Positions 8,215 to 17,546 of a DNA stretch of 64,000 nt are shown here, piece after piece. Location of the stretch: positions 770,001-834,000 of the forward strand of contig NZ_WTYX01000001.1 of the NCBI RefSeq assembly GCF_009827395.1, given 5' to 3'. This DNA is from Pontixanthobacter aquaemixtae (GTDB lineage: Bacteria > Pseudomonadota > Alphaproteobacteria > Sphingomonadales > Sphingomonadaceae). The position numbers were made by a program, and so were the translations under genes. The notes under the pieces were generated by a model, which was not told the origin of the DNA, did no database searches, and saw only the letters and a list, made by a program, of their open reading frames with translations. Within the stretch, counting starts at the first letter, position 1, and each line of letters starts with the position of its first letter.

Positions 8215-9056
8215 GCGAAGGATTCTTCGCCCTCAAGTTTGGTTCGGACCATCAACCTGCCGCTGCTGACATCATACCACTCGGCGCGATGCATCGTGCC
8301 GGTATTGTCCCAGATGACCAAATCGCCTTCGGACCATTCGTGACTATAGGTAAATTCATCGCGTGTCGCCCATTCGCGCAGTTCGTTGAGAATGAGCCGG
8401 CTTTCCATCTGGTCTTTTCCGACAACTGTGTGCGCCGTGTTGCCCAAGACGAGCGATTTTCTGCCCGATTTGTGTTTCCAAACCAGCGGCAGTTCATTGT
8501 CGCCGATTGACTGCATCCCTTTGAGCATCGCCACCGGCGGTTCCGGGTTGTAGAAAAACAGGCTGGCCCATGCGCCGTGCCGCACCTTCAAGCCATCAAT
8601 CCGGTCCTTTTCCTCTTGCGGAAGCGCGTCATAGGCCGCGTATGTGTTGGAAAAGCCGGTGTTTCCGGTGCCTTTGGGCGATGGCTTCTTGCACGCAAGA
8701 ATCGAAGCCAGGATCGGAACATCCTGCATCGTGCCGTCAATGTGCCAGTAAAGCGAACCTTTCAGATATTCTGCAGTTGCACCGGCAATCTTCGGATCAA
8801 TCGAAATCTTTGTGACTTCCTCCGCGTCACCTTGGCGTTCCGGGGCATAGGTCCCGAGCGTCTTGGTGAAAGCGATTTGCTCTTCTTCGGTGAAGTTGAT
8901 TTTTGGAAATACCAGAACGCCGCGAGCTTCCAGCTCTTCGCGGATCGCTTCGCCCAGCTCGCCCGACAGTAGATCTTCCTTCGAGTTGAGGATTTTACTG
9001 CCAATCAGTGGACGGATTTGCTCGACTTCAATCGAAGTGTCGGTGGCTACGCTCAT
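8211..9056 (-). CDS. TauD/TfdA-family Fe(II)/2-oxoglutarate dioxygenase
   Basis: A 281-residue 2-oxoglutarate-dependent dioxygenase. The iron triad is readable as His105-x-Asp107 (WHIDG) and His256 (TMHRAEW), and the 2-oxoglutarate Arg lies in SSGRLMVRT. I choose ATG 9056, preceded by GGAG, over the upstream in-frame ATG at 9110. The enzyme oxygenates C-H bonds. Taurine use is unlikely because no sulfonate transporter genes are present, and the coupled SDR suggests hydroxylation followed by alcohol oxidation of the island's carbon substrate. A second TauD protein at 40200 is only distantly similar. Confidence 0.9.
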   Translation of the reverse strand: MSVATDTSIEVEQIRPLIGSKILNSKEDLLSGELGEAIREELEARGVLVFPKINFTEEEQIAFTKTLGTYAPERQGDAEEVTKISIDPKIAGATAEYLKGSLYWHIDGTMQDVPILASILACKKPSPKGTGNTGFSNTYAAYDALPQEEKDRIDGLKVRHGAWASLFFYNPEPPVAMLKGMQSIGDNELPLVWKHKSGRKSLVLGNTAHTVVGKDQMESRLILNELREWATRDEFTYSHEWSEGDLVIWDNTGTMHRAEWYDVSSGRLMVRTKLEGEESFA

Positions 9057-9110
9057 AGTGGTTTCTCCGCATACTACCCCAATCATACAGAAGGGGAGTT
9101 GATCATCCAA

Positions 9111-9124
9111 TTCGCACGGGCGAT
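9111..9124. promoter_or_regulatory. WTCGC-N4-GCGAW site upstream of tauD-like operon
   Basis: TTCGC-ACGG-GCGAT, 55-68 bases upstream of the TauD-type start at 9056, in the 83-base gap after the SDR at 9140. It suggests that TauD and its SDR have their own regulated promoter despite lying downstream of the P450 and SDR genes. Confidence 0.55.
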
Positions 9125-9139
9125 GTTGCGCCGTTCCTG

Positions 9140-9886
9140 TCAGGCAGAGCCCATATAGCGACCGCCATTGGTGCTCAGGGTCTGACCGGTGAGATAGCTG
9201 GAATCTTCGCTCGCAAGGAACAGGCAGGCCGAAGCGATCTCTTCAGGACGGCCGATGCGTTTCATCGGCAATGTCTTTGCATATTCGTCAATGTCGATTG
9301 GTGCCGCGCGCAGGCTGGGGGTATCGACCACACCGGGGGGAACCATATTGAACGTGACCCCGCTTGCCGCATATTCCAGCGCCAAAGCTTTGGTCATGCC
9401 CAGCACGCCGCCCTTGGAAGCAACGTAGTGGACCTGTGCAAAGCTGCCGCTTTGGGTCGAAGAAGAGGTGATGTTCACCACGCGGCCCCATTTGGCATCA
9501 AGCATCGCCTGCAGAAATTCGCGAATACAGAAAAACTGGCCCTTGGTGTTCACGTCGTTCACTTTGTCCCACTGCTCTTCGGTAATTTCAAAAAACGGGA
9601 CAAAGGGAGAAATACCGGCATTGTTCACAAGGATATTGGGATCACCGAAAGCATCACGAACTTCGGCGCCGCCCTTGGCGATTGCATCCTTGCTCGACAC
9701 GTCGACAACAGTGCCGATTGCTTCGCCGCCTTCGGCCTTGATCATCGAGACAGTCTCTTCGATCCCGTCACCGTTCATGTCCCAAACGGCGACTTTGGCG
9801 CCTTCCTTGGCAAAGCGTTGAGCAATGGCACGGCCGATTCCCGAGCCAGCGCCTGTCACAACGGCGATCTTGTCCTTAAGCTGCAT
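9140..9886 (-). CDS. SDR-family oxidoreductase (FabG-like)
   Basis: A classical 248-residue SDR: VTGAGSGIGRAIAQRF cofactor loop, WDMNGDG after the second strand (Asp favours NAD), NNAGIS, and the catalytic YVASK. It ends with the usual GQTLSTNGGRYMG. ATG 9886 is preceded by AAGGAAG, so it is preferred over the ATG at 9904. It lies 28 bases downstream of the P450 gene on the same strand, which makes oxidation of a P450-made alcohol the simplest inference. Confidence 0.9.
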   Translation of the reverse strand: MQLKDKIAVVTGAGSGIGRAIAQRFAKEGAKVAVWDMNGDGIEETVSMIKAEGGEAIGTVVDVSSKDAIAKGGAEVRDAFGDPNILVNNAGISPFVPFFEITEEQWDKVNDVNTKGQFFCIREFLQAMLDAKWGRVVNITSSSTQSGSFAQVHYVASKGGVLGMTKALALEYAASGVTFNMVPPGVVDTPSLRAAPIDIDEYAKTLPMKRIGRPEEIASACLFLASEDSSYLTGQTLSTNGGRYMGSA

Positions 9887-9914
9887 CGCTTCTTCCTTTC
9901 GCATTGGTTTGCAA

Positions 9915-11057
9915 TCAGCTTTTCCGCTGACATGTCACAACCGCATTACGCAATTCGTAGCTTTGCAACATCTCTGACCAGCCAATATCGGGGACGCGAT
10001 GTAGCGCTATGCCTGGGACAATCATCAACGCTGAAAGGAACATCCGTGTTTCGTGAAGTGCGATTTGCCAACCGGGGCAGTGATGCGCGCCATCACCGAA
10101 ACTCAGGAATTCGCCGCGTCCCTTGATCTTGGTTGCGCGGTCAGGATCCAATGCAAACGGACATTCGCCCACGGCATCGGGATCAGTATTGACCTGATGA
10201 GAACAGATCGCCAGCACTTCGCTCGCTTTGTCTTCCTGGCGCCGATAAAGAAATGCGGCAATCGGTTCGAGCCGGAGTATTTCCAGCAGGATTGCTTCCT
10301 GTTCCTTTTCATCACCGCTGACAAACCGTTGGCGCAGGGTTTCGTTCTCAAACATGTGCCATGCAGCCACGACGATGAATTCGCGGGTGGTAACCATTCC
10401 CGCTGCTGCATAGGTCATGCATTCCATCATGATGGCGCGGTCTGACAAGCCCGCAGCGATTAGGTGCGAGATGATGTCGTCTTGCGGTTCGGCGCGCCGG
10501 GCGCGAATTGTCGGCCTAACATCATTCCAGTAAAAATCGATCTGGTTGAAGAATTTGCGCGTATTGACAATGAACCGGCTTGCAAAGTCAAACTTGTGAT
10601 AGATCGCCGCGGCAAGCGAGGTCGACAACCGTTTCGCCATTTTCTGACGATCGGTTACTGTCAGGCCGACAATATCCGCGGCGACCGCAACTGCTAGATC
10701 GAAGCTCATCAAGTCGATCCGGCCTTCGCCCGATTGCCGAAGCTGGTCGATTTGTTCCTTGGTGACTTCGTTTATGATCGCGGTGTAGCGCGTCTTGATC
10801 GCTTTGGGGGTGAAGAATTTCGCAATATCGGCGCGCTTCTTCTTGTGATCGGGCCCGTCCAGGAAAAACACCGGTGTACTGGCAGGATCGCTGGTGTCGA
10901 AAAACTCGGCTCCGCCCCCGGCTTGAACCAATTCCTTGTTCCGCAGGATCTCGCGTGCCTTGGTGTAGGAAGTTACCGAGCGCGAGTTTGCCCGGGGTTT
11001 TGCCCGCTGATGTACAACGGATGCGGTTTTGCGATCATCGCGCAGATTGGTCTCCAT
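9915..11057 (-). CDS. Cytochrome P450
   Basis: A soluble bacterial P450 of 380 residues, slightly short for the family. The heme loop is FLSFGDGAHHCPGW with Cys327 as thiolate ligand, and ExxR is EILR. The I-helix reads AAGMVTT: the Thr of the usual acid-alcohol pair is kept but the preceding acid is replaced by Val. The start at 11057 has GGGAGGA upstream; an upstream in-frame ATG lacks one. It has no adjacent ferredoxin, unlike the P450 at 58369, and may share that one. It is divergent from the acyl-CoA synthetase at 11246 and is the first gene of the leftward set. Confidence 0.92.
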   Translation of the reverse strand: METNLRDDRKTASVVHQRAKPRANSRSVTSYTKAREILRNKELVQAGGGAEFFDTSDPASTPVFFLDGPDHKKKRADIAKFFTPKAIKTRYTAIINEVTKEQIDQLRQSGEGRIDLMSFDLAVAVAADIVGLTVTDRQKMAKRLSTSLAAAIYHKFDFASRFIVNTRKFFNQIDFYWNDVRPTIRARRAEPQDDIISHLIAAGLSDRAIMMECMTYAAAGMVTTREFIVVAAWHMFENETLRQRFVSGDEKEQEAILLEILRLEPIAAFLYRRQEDKASEVLAICSHQVNTDPDAVGECPFALDPDRATKIKGRGEFLSFGDGAHHCPGWQIALHETRMFLSALMIVPGIALHRVPDIGWSEMLQSYELRNAVVTCQRKS

Positions 11058-11145
11058 GCGGGTCCTCCCATGACTTGCATCGGGCTGACGGATCGTAATG
11101 GCAAAACCGTCTGGAGTCGCCCGAGGCAGCATTCACCAGCCGCAA

Positions 11146-11159
11146 ATCGCCGTGGCGAT
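11146..11159. promoter_or_regulatory. WTCGC-N4-GCGAW site between P450 and acyl-CoA synthetase
   Basis: ATCGC-CGTG-GCGAT, a perfect copy, 87-100 bases before the synthetase start and 89-102 before the P450 start. An extended -10-like TGCTATGAT (hexamer at 11192-11197) lies downstream on the plus strand, which would put the site centre near -50. Confidence 0.6.
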
Positions 11160-11245
11160 GCAAGCGCAGCTGGAGGCGCCAAGTGTTGTGCTATGATCGA
11201 ATGTGCCGTTGATGTGCATCTGACCCGATAGACAGGAGACGGAAA

Positions 11246-12835
11246 TTGGAACGCCGCATGGCAGGAAAGTGGTCGGTGCGCGACGACAGGTCGCTTTCCG
11301 GAAAGGCGCGTGCCGCAGGCCATTGGGTTGATTCTACGATCGCTGACGCGCTCGAAGAACTCGCCCAGGCAGATGGAAACCGGACGCTGCTCGTTGATGG
11401 TGCAGTGCGACTGAACGCATCCGAACTGTGGGCGCGTTCGCAGCGGCTGGCGGCATATTTGCAGTCAAAATATGATCGCGGATCGGTTGTTTCATTCATG
11501 CTGCCAAATTGGCACGAAGCCGCCATTGTTTATTTGGGTGCTACGCTTGCCGGAATGGTCGCGAACCCGATCCTTCCCTCGCTTCGTGATCACGATTTGC
11601 GCTTTATCCTCGCGGATGCAGAAACCAGCATTGTTTTCATTCCCGTCGAATTTCGCGGTTTCTCATATGCGGACATGTTGCGCCGCGTAGCAGGCGAATT
11701 GAAGGGCCCAACGGATGTTGTCACCGTGAGAGGATCGGTTGACGGTTTTGATAATTTCGAGACCGTATCAACAACGAAAGCCGCAAGAGATCGCGTCGAT
11801 CTGGATGCCGATGATGTGCGGATGATCATGTATACTTCGGGCACAACAGGGCGCCCCAAGGGCGTCTTGCACACGCACAACACGATCCACGCGCTTATTC
11901 GCCAGATTGGCGAGCATTGGCTGGTTGATCGCGGGGACAAGTTCCTCGTCCCTTCGCCGGTCAGTCATATTGGCGGGTCGATATATGCTTTTGAGTCCCC
12001 ACTGCTGCTTGGAACGACAGCCGTCCTGATGGACCAGTGGGATGCGAATGCGGCCGTCCCACTCATGCTTTCGGAAAAGATCACGCATATGGCGGGGGCG
12101 ACGCCGTTTCTGCAGCACCTTCTCGCCGCGGCTCGCGACCAGAAAACGCGGCTGCCTGACCTGAAGGTTTTCATTTGCGGGGGCGCATCGGTTCCTCCGT
12201 CCTTGATCAGGGAGGCAAATGACTATTTCGACAAGGCCCGCGTGTCGCGCGTCTATGGCTCAACCGAGGTGCCGGTGACCACCGTTGGCGCGCTGGATGC
12301 GCCTGCCATGCCTGAGGCGGCCGAAACCGATGGAAAGCCGGGTATTGCCGAGGTCCGTTTGGGAGAGGCGTCGGAGATCTGCGCATATGGGCCGCAAATG
12401 CTTCTGGGATATGCCCATCCTGAAGATGAGCAGGTAGCCTTTGACGAGCAAGGCTTTTACCGCACGGGTGATCAGGGCCGGATGACCGACAGCGGCGCCG
12501 TTGTGGTCACCGGACGGATCAAGGATCTGATCATCCGCAATGGTGAGAACATCGCGCCGAAGGAAATCGAAGACCTCTTGCTCGGACTGGAGGAGATTGA
12601 GGAAGTGGCCATTGTCGGCATTCCCGATGAGCGGACCGGTGAACGGGCCTGTGCAGTGATAGTACCTGCGGCTGGCGCGCAGCCCGATGTCACTTTGTTG
12701 GGCGAATTTCTTGCCGGCTTTGGGGTGGCAAAATTCAAATATCCCGAACGTGTCGATTTGCGCGCGAACCTGCCCAAGAACGAAGCGGGAAAAGTGTTGA
12801 AGCATGTATTGCGCAATGAACTGGCAGGCGGTTGA
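11246..12835 (+). CDS. AMP-dependent acyl-CoA synthetase/ligase
   Basis: ATP-dependent activation of a carboxylic acid to its CoA thioester through an acyl-adenylate. The 529 residues carry the P-loop MYTSGTTGRPKG (around residue 190), the YGSTE motif and the hinge YRTGDQGR, and end with the catalytic-lysine motif LPKNEAGKVLK. I start at TTG 11246, seven bases after AGGAG; ATG 11258 is the alternative but sits far from that site. First gene of a rightward operon with a Rieske oxygenase, SDR and secreted esterase, and divergent from the P450. Confidence 0.92.
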   Translation: MERRMAGKWSVRDDRSLSGKARAAGHWVDSTIADALEELAQADGNRTLLVDGAVRLNASELWARSQRLAAYLQSKYDRGSVVSFMLPNWHEAAIVYLGATLAGMVANPILPSLRDHDLRFILADAETSIVFIPVEFRGFSYADMLRRVAGELKGPTDVVTVRGSVDGFDNFETVSTTKAARDRVDLDADDVRMIMYTSGTTGRPKGVLHTHNTIHALIRQIGEHWLVDRGDKFLVPSPVSHIGGSIYAFESPLLLGTTAVLMDQWDANAAVPLMLSEKITHMAGATPFLQHLLAAARDQKTRLPDLKVFICGGASVPPSLIREANDYFDKARVSRVYGSTEVPVTTVGALDAPAMPEAAETDGKPGIAEVRLGEASEICAYGPQMLLGYAHPEDEQVAFDEQGFYRTGDQGRMTDSGAVVVTGRIKDLIIRNGENIAPKEIEDLLLGLEEIEEVAIVGIPDERTGERACAVIVPAAGAQPDVTLLGEFLAGFGVAKFKYPERVDLRANLPKNEAGKVLKHVLRNELAGG

Positions 12836-12935
12836 ACGCTGCATCGCTGGTGCGCTTTCTGGGGCAGGGACTTGCAGCCGCCGCCCAGCAGGGTAGCTCT
12901 GGTATCAACGATTGAATGGCGCGAGAGGACTAACC

Positions 12936-14339
12936 ATGGCCGAGGCCGACCCAAGCAAAAGTTTCGACATTCCTTATCTGGTCGAAAATCCCGAACGCAT
13001 CCCGTCAAAACGTTACTATGACGAGGAATTCTACAAGGCCGAGAATGAGCGCCTGTGGCCGCATGTTTGGCAAATGGCGACACGTCTAGAAGTGATCGAG
13101 AATGTCGGTGACTGGATCGAATATTCGAACCTTGGGCGATCCGTCATCGTTGTCCGGGCCAAAGATGGGGTGAAAGCCTATCACAATGCATGCCGCCACC
13201 GCGGGGTGCCGATCGCGTCTCCTGGCGGCCACGGCAATTGCAAATCGCAGGGGTTTATCTGCCCATTTCACGGCTGGCGTTGGAATCTCGATGGCGAGAA
13301 CACCTTCGTTTACGGGAAGCATTTTTTCAGTGAGGAGCAGCTCGATCATGCTGATCTGGCCTTGCGTCCCTGCCGTGTCGAAACCGCTATCGGCTGCGCA
13401 TTCATCAATTTCGATGACGACGCGCCATCGCTGCGTGACAGTATCGGTCCACTGATCGACGATCTTGAAGCGCGCGGAATGCACAAACAGCGCGCCGAGT
13501 GGTGGTATGCGACCAAACTCCCTGCAAATTGGAAGACTGCGATGGAGGCCTTCATGGAAGGCTACCACGTGATGCGTACGCACCCACAGCTTCAGCAGAA
13601 GCTTCCGCAACTCTACAACACGCTTTACGGGATGGATACCGGCGGCATTGGCTTGCCAATCAATCCCAACCTTTCCGTCGGCGAGAATGTGAAGGCGCAG
13701 TATGAGCACATGATCCTGCTGAACGAAGGTATGGCAGGTATGATGCATCAGAAAGAGATTGAAATCGCGGGGCAGCTGCTCGAAGTCGATCTTCCCGAAG
13801 ATCCGGCTGAAGCAATCCCGATGTGGTACGGGATAGTGCAGCATCAGGTCGTCGAGGCGCTAAGAGCGCGCGGAGAAGACCTTCCCGATCTCAATGCGGT
13901 CGCAGTGAGCAATCCGATCCAGGCGGTAGAATTCCTCTTCCCGCATTATTTTGTGCTGCCAATCATGAGCTCGGCTTCGGCATACCGTATTCGCCCGCTA
14001 GGGCCCGAGGAATGCCTGTTTGAACTCTGGTCGCTCACCAATTTCGCCGAAAGCGACAATCATAACCCGGTGACTGAGCCTACTGTTTTGCCATATGATA
14101 GCGAAGATTTCCCGACTATTCCAAGGCAGGATTACTCGAACATTCCGATCCAGCAGCAAGGACTGCACGCAGAAGGTTTCGATTTCATGCGCTTGGGCGG
14201 TGGTGTCGAGGGACTGATCAGCAATTACAATCGTGTGATCGACGGTCATCTGACGGGCGTCGAAAGCGAAAAGCTGTCTCAAGCAACGCATAAGCTCGCA
14301 CATAATTTTGATGGCCAGATTCACGAGTTCGAATTTTGA
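12936..14339 (+). CDS. Rieske non-heme iron oxygenase, alpha subunit
   Basis: Second of three Rieske oxygenases here, 467 residues. Rieske ligands are Cys86, His88, Cys109 and His112 (CRHRG ... CPFHGW) with a 20-residue loop, closer to normal than its two paralogues. The catalytic iron site is GYHVMRTH with a likely Asp in PRQDYSNI. ATG 12936 has AGAGG seven bases upstream; the in-frame ATG at 12912 lacks a good site. An imperfect copy of the island palindrome (ATCGC-TGGT-GCGCT, 12843-12856) lies in the 100-base gap before it, so an internal promoter is possible. Substrate unknown. Confidence 0.92.
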   Translation: MAEADPSKSFDIPYLVENPERIPSKRYYDEEFYKAENERLWPHVWQMATRLEVIENVGDWIEYSNLGRSVIVVRAKDGVKAYHNACRHRGVPIASPGGHGNCKSQGFICPFHGWRWNLDGENTFVYGKHFFSEEQLDHADLALRPCRVETAIGCAFINFDDDAPSLRDSIGPLIDDLEARGMHKQRAEWWYATKLPANWKTAMEAFMEGYHVMRTHPQLQQKLPQLYNTLYGMDTGGIGLPINPNLSVGENVKAQYEHMILLNEGMAGMMHQKEIEIAGQLLEVDLPEDPAEAIPMWYGIVQHQVVEALRARGEDLPDLNAVAVSNPIQAVEFLFPHYFVLPIMSSASAYRIRPLGPEECLFELWSLTNFAESDNHNPVTEPTVLPYDSEDFPTIPRQDYSNIPIQQQGLHAEGFDFMRLGGGVEGLISNYNRVIDGHLTGVESEKLSQATHKLAHNFDGQIHEFEF

Positions 14340-15118
14340 TTGTGCGGACCGCGATTATAACTGGTGCCGGTAGCGGCATCGGGCTGGCGACGGCCAAGAT
14401 GCTGCACGAAGCTGGCCACGCAATTGTGGGTGTGGGCCGGAGCGAAGACAAACTTGCCTCCCTAAGCGAAGCTCTCGGCACAACCGATCGGCTAGCGACA
14501 CTGGCGATCGATGTGACCGCTCAGGATGGTCCGCAGCAGATCGTCGACACGGCGCTTCAAACTTTCGGCAGCGTAGACGTGCTGATCAACAATGCCGGTC
14601 TCGGTAGCCCGACACCTTTGCACGAGACCGACGATGAAACGCTCGACCGGTTTCTCGATGTGATGCTGCGTGCGCCGTTCCGCCTTTGCCGCGAGGCGAT
14701 CGGGCATATGGGCGAGGGCGGGGTGATCATCAATGTGACCAGCACCTTTGCGATGATTGGCGGAAAGCGTGGTGGTCCATACTCTGCGGCAAAAGGTGGA
14801 TTGCGATCACTCACCGAACACATGGCTGCCGAATATGGTCCGCAGGGCATCCGCTGCAATAATGTCGCGCCCGGCGTCACCATGACCGATATGGTCCGCC
14901 ACCGTTTAGAAGACGAGACATTCAAGCGGGTGAATGTGGAAACCACACCATACCCGCGCCTCGCGGAGCCAGAAGATGTCGCATCGGTCATCGCTTTCCT
15001 GTGCTCACCGGGCGGTGAGATGATCAACGGGCAATCGATTGTCGTTGATGGCGGTTGGACGCGAACCAAATATCTCTCCCCGCGCGCGCTCACGTCGCAG
15101 TGGAGCGACCCTGAATAA
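14336..15118 (+). CDS. SDR-family oxidoreductase
   Basis: A classical SDR of 260 residues: ITGAGSGIGLATAKML, INNAGLG, catalytic YSAAK, and the C-terminal NGQSIVVDGGWTR. The first usable codon is TTG at 14336, overlapping the Rieske stop by four bases; GTG at 14342 is an alternative and also follows immediately. Tight coupling to the oxygenase suggests it is the dehydrogenase of the oxygenated product (for example a diol or alcohol). The stop lies 16 bases before the esterase start. Confidence 0.88.
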   Translation: MIVRTAIITGAGSGIGLATAKMLHEAGHAIVGVGRSEDKLASLSEALGTTDRLATLAIDVTAQDGPQQIVDTALQTFGSVDVLINNAGLGSPTPLHETDDETLDRFLDVMLRAPFRLCREAIGHMGEGGVIINVTSTFAMIGGKRGGPYSAAKGGLRSLTEHMAAEYGPQGIRCNNVAPGVTMTDMVRHRLEDETFKRVNVETTPYPRLAEPEDVASVIAFLCSPGGEMINGQSIVVDGGWTRTKYLSPRALTSQWSDPE

Positions 15119-15134
15119 AACCGGAGAAGTGCCC

Positions 15135-16229
15135 ATGTCCCTGATACGTCCGATACTTACTCTTGCCGCACTATCGACCGCAGTTGCCTCGCATGCGCAG
15201 GAAAATCGCCCCCCAATGCTGCCGGTGGAAACCCTTGGCGAGGTACAGGAAGACGGCACGGTTACGGTCGGCAGTTTTGACCTGCCGCCCTCGGTCTATC
15301 TGAGCGAGGAAGCGAAGGCGTCACTCCCGCGCAAAGCCAGTGATCCGATGGCGGTGCTTGGCATGATCCTCAATGCGCCCGACCCGTCTGCGGTGCGGCC
15401 TCTGGCGGCGAAAAGCATGGCGCCAATGCATGCAAAGATGGCTGAAACCTACGGCGTCCGGATGGAAGAAGGCGTATTGGGCGGGGTGCCGGTGGTCTGG
15501 GCGATTCCGAAGGGACTCGAAAGCATCTCCGACGCAGATCGCGTGATGATCAACTTTCCCGGTGGCGGCTTCATTGCCGGAACCGCTGGCGGAACCGGAA
15601 TGACCGAAAGTATCCCGATTGCAGGGCTGACCGGCGTTCCGATTGTTTCGATAAGTTATAGGCAAGCGCCCGAGCACAAATTCCCAGCGGCCAGCGAAGA
15701 TTCGGCGGCGGTGTATCGCACATTGCTCGAACAGTTTGATCCAAAGAAAATAGCAATTTTTGGTTGCTCGGCTGGCGGGGCGCTCGCTGCACAATCGGTT
15801 GCATGGTATGTGAAAGAGGAGCTTCCGCTTCCTGCGGCCGTCGGTATCTTTTGTGCATCGGCGGACGGGTTCCGGGGGGGTGATTCCACCCATTACGCCC
15901 GGCCTTTTCAGGGCCTTGGCGGTGAAGGGCTGGTGACGCCATATTTCGAAGGCATCGACATGTCCGACCCGCTCATTTCGCAAGTGGAAGATCCCGAATT
16001 GCTCGCCAAGTTTCCACCCACTTTGCTGATCACCGGAACGCGGGCCTTTGAATTGAGCGCCGCGGTGAACACCCATCGTGAATTGACGAAGGCAGGGGTT
16101 GATGCCGACCTGCATATCTGGGACGGGCTGGGGCACGCGTTCTTCTACAATCCGGCCCTTCCGGAATCGCGCGAGGCGTATCGGGTTATGGCCGATTTCT
16201 TCACAGAACAACTCGGAATTGAGAAATGA
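15135..16229 (+). CDS. Secreted alpha/beta-hydrolase (HSL-like esterase), altered oxyanion motif
   Basis: A 364-residue alpha/beta-hydrolase with a Sec signal peptide (hydrophobic residues 5-18, likely cut near SHA-Q at 21). The nucleophile elbow is GCSAGG with Ser212, and the His is in GLGHAFFYNP. Where the hormone-sensitive-lipase group has HGGG, this protein reads FPGGGF (141-146), so the His is Pro. Start chosen for GGAGAAG. Clear paralogue of the protein at 17547 (shared LPPSV, GCSAGGAL, FPPTL, YNPALPESR), which keeps HGG. Likely a periplasmic esterase for uptake of ester substrates. Its stop overlaps the next start (ATGA). Confidence 0.88.
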   Translation: MSLIRPILTLAALSTAVASHAQENRPPMLPVETLGEVQEDGTVTVGSFDLPPSVYLSEEAKASLPRKASDPMAVLGMILNAPDPSAVRPLAAKSMAPMHAKMAETYGVRMEEGVLGGVPVVWAIPKGLESISDADRVMINFPGGGFIAGTAGGTGMTESIPIAGLTGVPIVSISYRQAPEHKFPAASEDSAAVYRTLLEQFDPKKIAIFGCSAGGALAAQSVAWYVKEELPLPAAVGIFCASADGFRGGDSTHYARPFQGLGGEGLVTPYFEGIDMSDPLISQVEDPELLAKFPPTLLITGTRAFELSAAVNTHRELTKAGVDADLHIWDGLGHAFFYNPALPESREAYRVMADFFTEQLGIEK

Positions 16230-16789
16230 GCAGGCTTTACGGTCCGGCGATTCATCAAGCCTTTGTCTTTCCCGATTTCGACGCTGCCCTTGAACGGTTT
16301 TCGGCAGGCGGGATCGGCCCGTTCTGGACCATGGAAAGCGGCGGGATGGGAATTTATCGCGGCGAGGAACACCCGCTGTCGATGGATGTCGCGTTCTTCT
16401 ATTCCGGCGACACCTGCTTCGAGATACTCTCGCCGCATGGGGATCAAAAATCTGCTTATGGTGAATTTCTTGAACGCAATCCCGCCGGCGGATTGCATCA
16501 TATCGCCTATTATTCGGAAGATTTTGACACGACCTTGTCGAGAAGTGCAGAGGCGGGCAAACCATTGACGATCGTTCAGGAATTCAGGCTTCCCGGATCC
16601 GACGAAATGGTGGAGATTTACTGCGAGCCTACGGACGCAAAAAATCCGATACTCTTCCAATTCGTGAGGCACGGCCCCTTTGATGCATGGTTTGAGGCAA
16701 TGCATAGAGAGGCTGCAAATTGGGACGGAAGCGATCCCATTCGCGACGCACGCGTTTCGATGGCAGCGGCCATGCAGCAAAGATCGTAA
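16226..16789 (+). CDS. VOC-superfamily protein (glyoxalase-like)
   Basis: A 187-residue vicinal-oxygen-chelate protein with two beta-alpha-beta-beta-beta modules. HQAFVFPDFDAALERF opens the first and GLHHIAYYSEDFD the second; the His and Glu residues of the metal site are probably His10, FEIL and LHH. Members include epimerases, dioxygenases and glyoxalases. It is translationally coupled to the esterase gene and precedes the NRDE gene. It might be a CoA-ester epimerase or an extradiol-type enzyme; sequence alone does not decide. Confidence 0.75.
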   Translation: MSRLYGPAIHQAFVFPDFDAALERFSAGGIGPFWTMESGGMGIYRGEEHPLSMDVAFFYSGDTCFEILSPHGDQKSAYGEFLERNPAGGLHHIAYYSEDFDTTLSRSAEAGKPLTIVQEFRLPGSDEMVEIYCEPTDAKNPILFQFVRHGPFDAWFEAMHREAANWDGSDPIRDARVSMAAAMQQRS

Positions 16790-16796
16790 GCCGCCA

Positions 16797-17531
16797 ATGT
16801 GTGTGGCCGCGCTTGCATGGCAAGTCAGCGAGAAATTTCCGCTAGTAGCCATTGGCAATCGCGATGAGTTTCACGATCGCCCGACCACCGCGCTTTCGCG
16901 TTGGGAAGATGATGCCGGGATAATCGCTGGCAGAGACGAAGGGGCCGGAGGAACCTGGCTCGGTGTTAGCAAGCTTGGGCAGTTCGTCTTGCTTACCAAT
17001 TTTCGTGACCCCGAAAACGTCACGATCGGGCCTGTCTCGCGCGGGAAGTTGGTGGAGCAGATTCTTCGCGGAGAGGAGCCCAAGCAGATTGAGGACATGA
17101 ATGCGTTCAATGTCGTGCAGGCCAACCTTTCGCGCGCCCGATTTCTTTCCAACCGGGGCAAGGCGCAATGGCAGGAACTGTCTTCGGGAATTCACGGCGT
17201 ATCAAACGGGCCATTGGACCGGCCATGGCCAAAGACACTCCAGTTGGGCGGGGTTTTGGAACGATGGATTGAGGAGGGGACTGGCGAGATCGAACCGCTG
17301 TTCACTGCCTTGCGGGCAGAAACGCCCGAGCCATCAGCAGAGCAACCGATCGATGCGCCTCAACCCGAATATGCTCCTGTGTTTATCCGCAATCCCGTTT
17401 ACGGAACGCGCAGCAGCAGCGTGGTGATCGTAAACAACGATGGCCGCGGACTGATTGCCGAACGCAGTTTCGACGCCAGCGCCGCGGTAACCGGCGAGAA
17501 GAAAGTGGAATTTACCTGGCCGCAAGTGTGA
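16797..17531 (+). CDS. NRDE-family (TANGO2-like) protein
   Basis: A 244-residue member of the NRDE family, named for the Asn-Arg-Asp-Glu motif, seen here in IGNRDEFHDRPT. The protein starts MCVAALAW, so Cys2 is available as an N-terminal nucleophile-type residue, and GGTWLGVS and LTNFRDP follow in family order. The frame is open upstream, but ATG 16797 is the family start. The eukaryotic homologue TANGO2 is linked to heme and CoA/lipid metabolism; a bacterial role is not settled. It closes the rightward operon and is convergent with the esterase at 17547. Confidence 0.82.
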   Translation: MCVAALAWQVSEKFPLVAIGNRDEFHDRPTTALSRWEDDAGIIAGRDEGAGGTWLGVSKLGQFVLLTNFRDPENVTIGPVSRGKLVEQILRGEEPKQIEDMNAFNVVQANLSRARFLSNRGKAQWQELSSGIHGVSNGPLDRPWPKTLQLGGVLERWIEEGTGEIEPLFTALRAETPEPSAEQPIDAPQPEYAPVFIRNPVYGTRSSSVVIVNNDGRGLIAERSFDASAAVTGEKKVEFTWPQV

Positions 17532-17546
17532 GGCGGCGGCGCAGCC

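Noticed and set aside
8211-9056. Calling the TauD-family genes taurine dioxygenase (tauD)
   Set aside because: Family motifs do not fix the substrate, and no taurine or sulfonate transport genes are nearby.
15321-16565. 414-codon minus-strand open frame opposite the esterase and VOC genes
   Set aside because: Antisense to two clear genes, low-complexity Arg/His-rich translation, no domain; a shadow of the GC-rich codon pattern.
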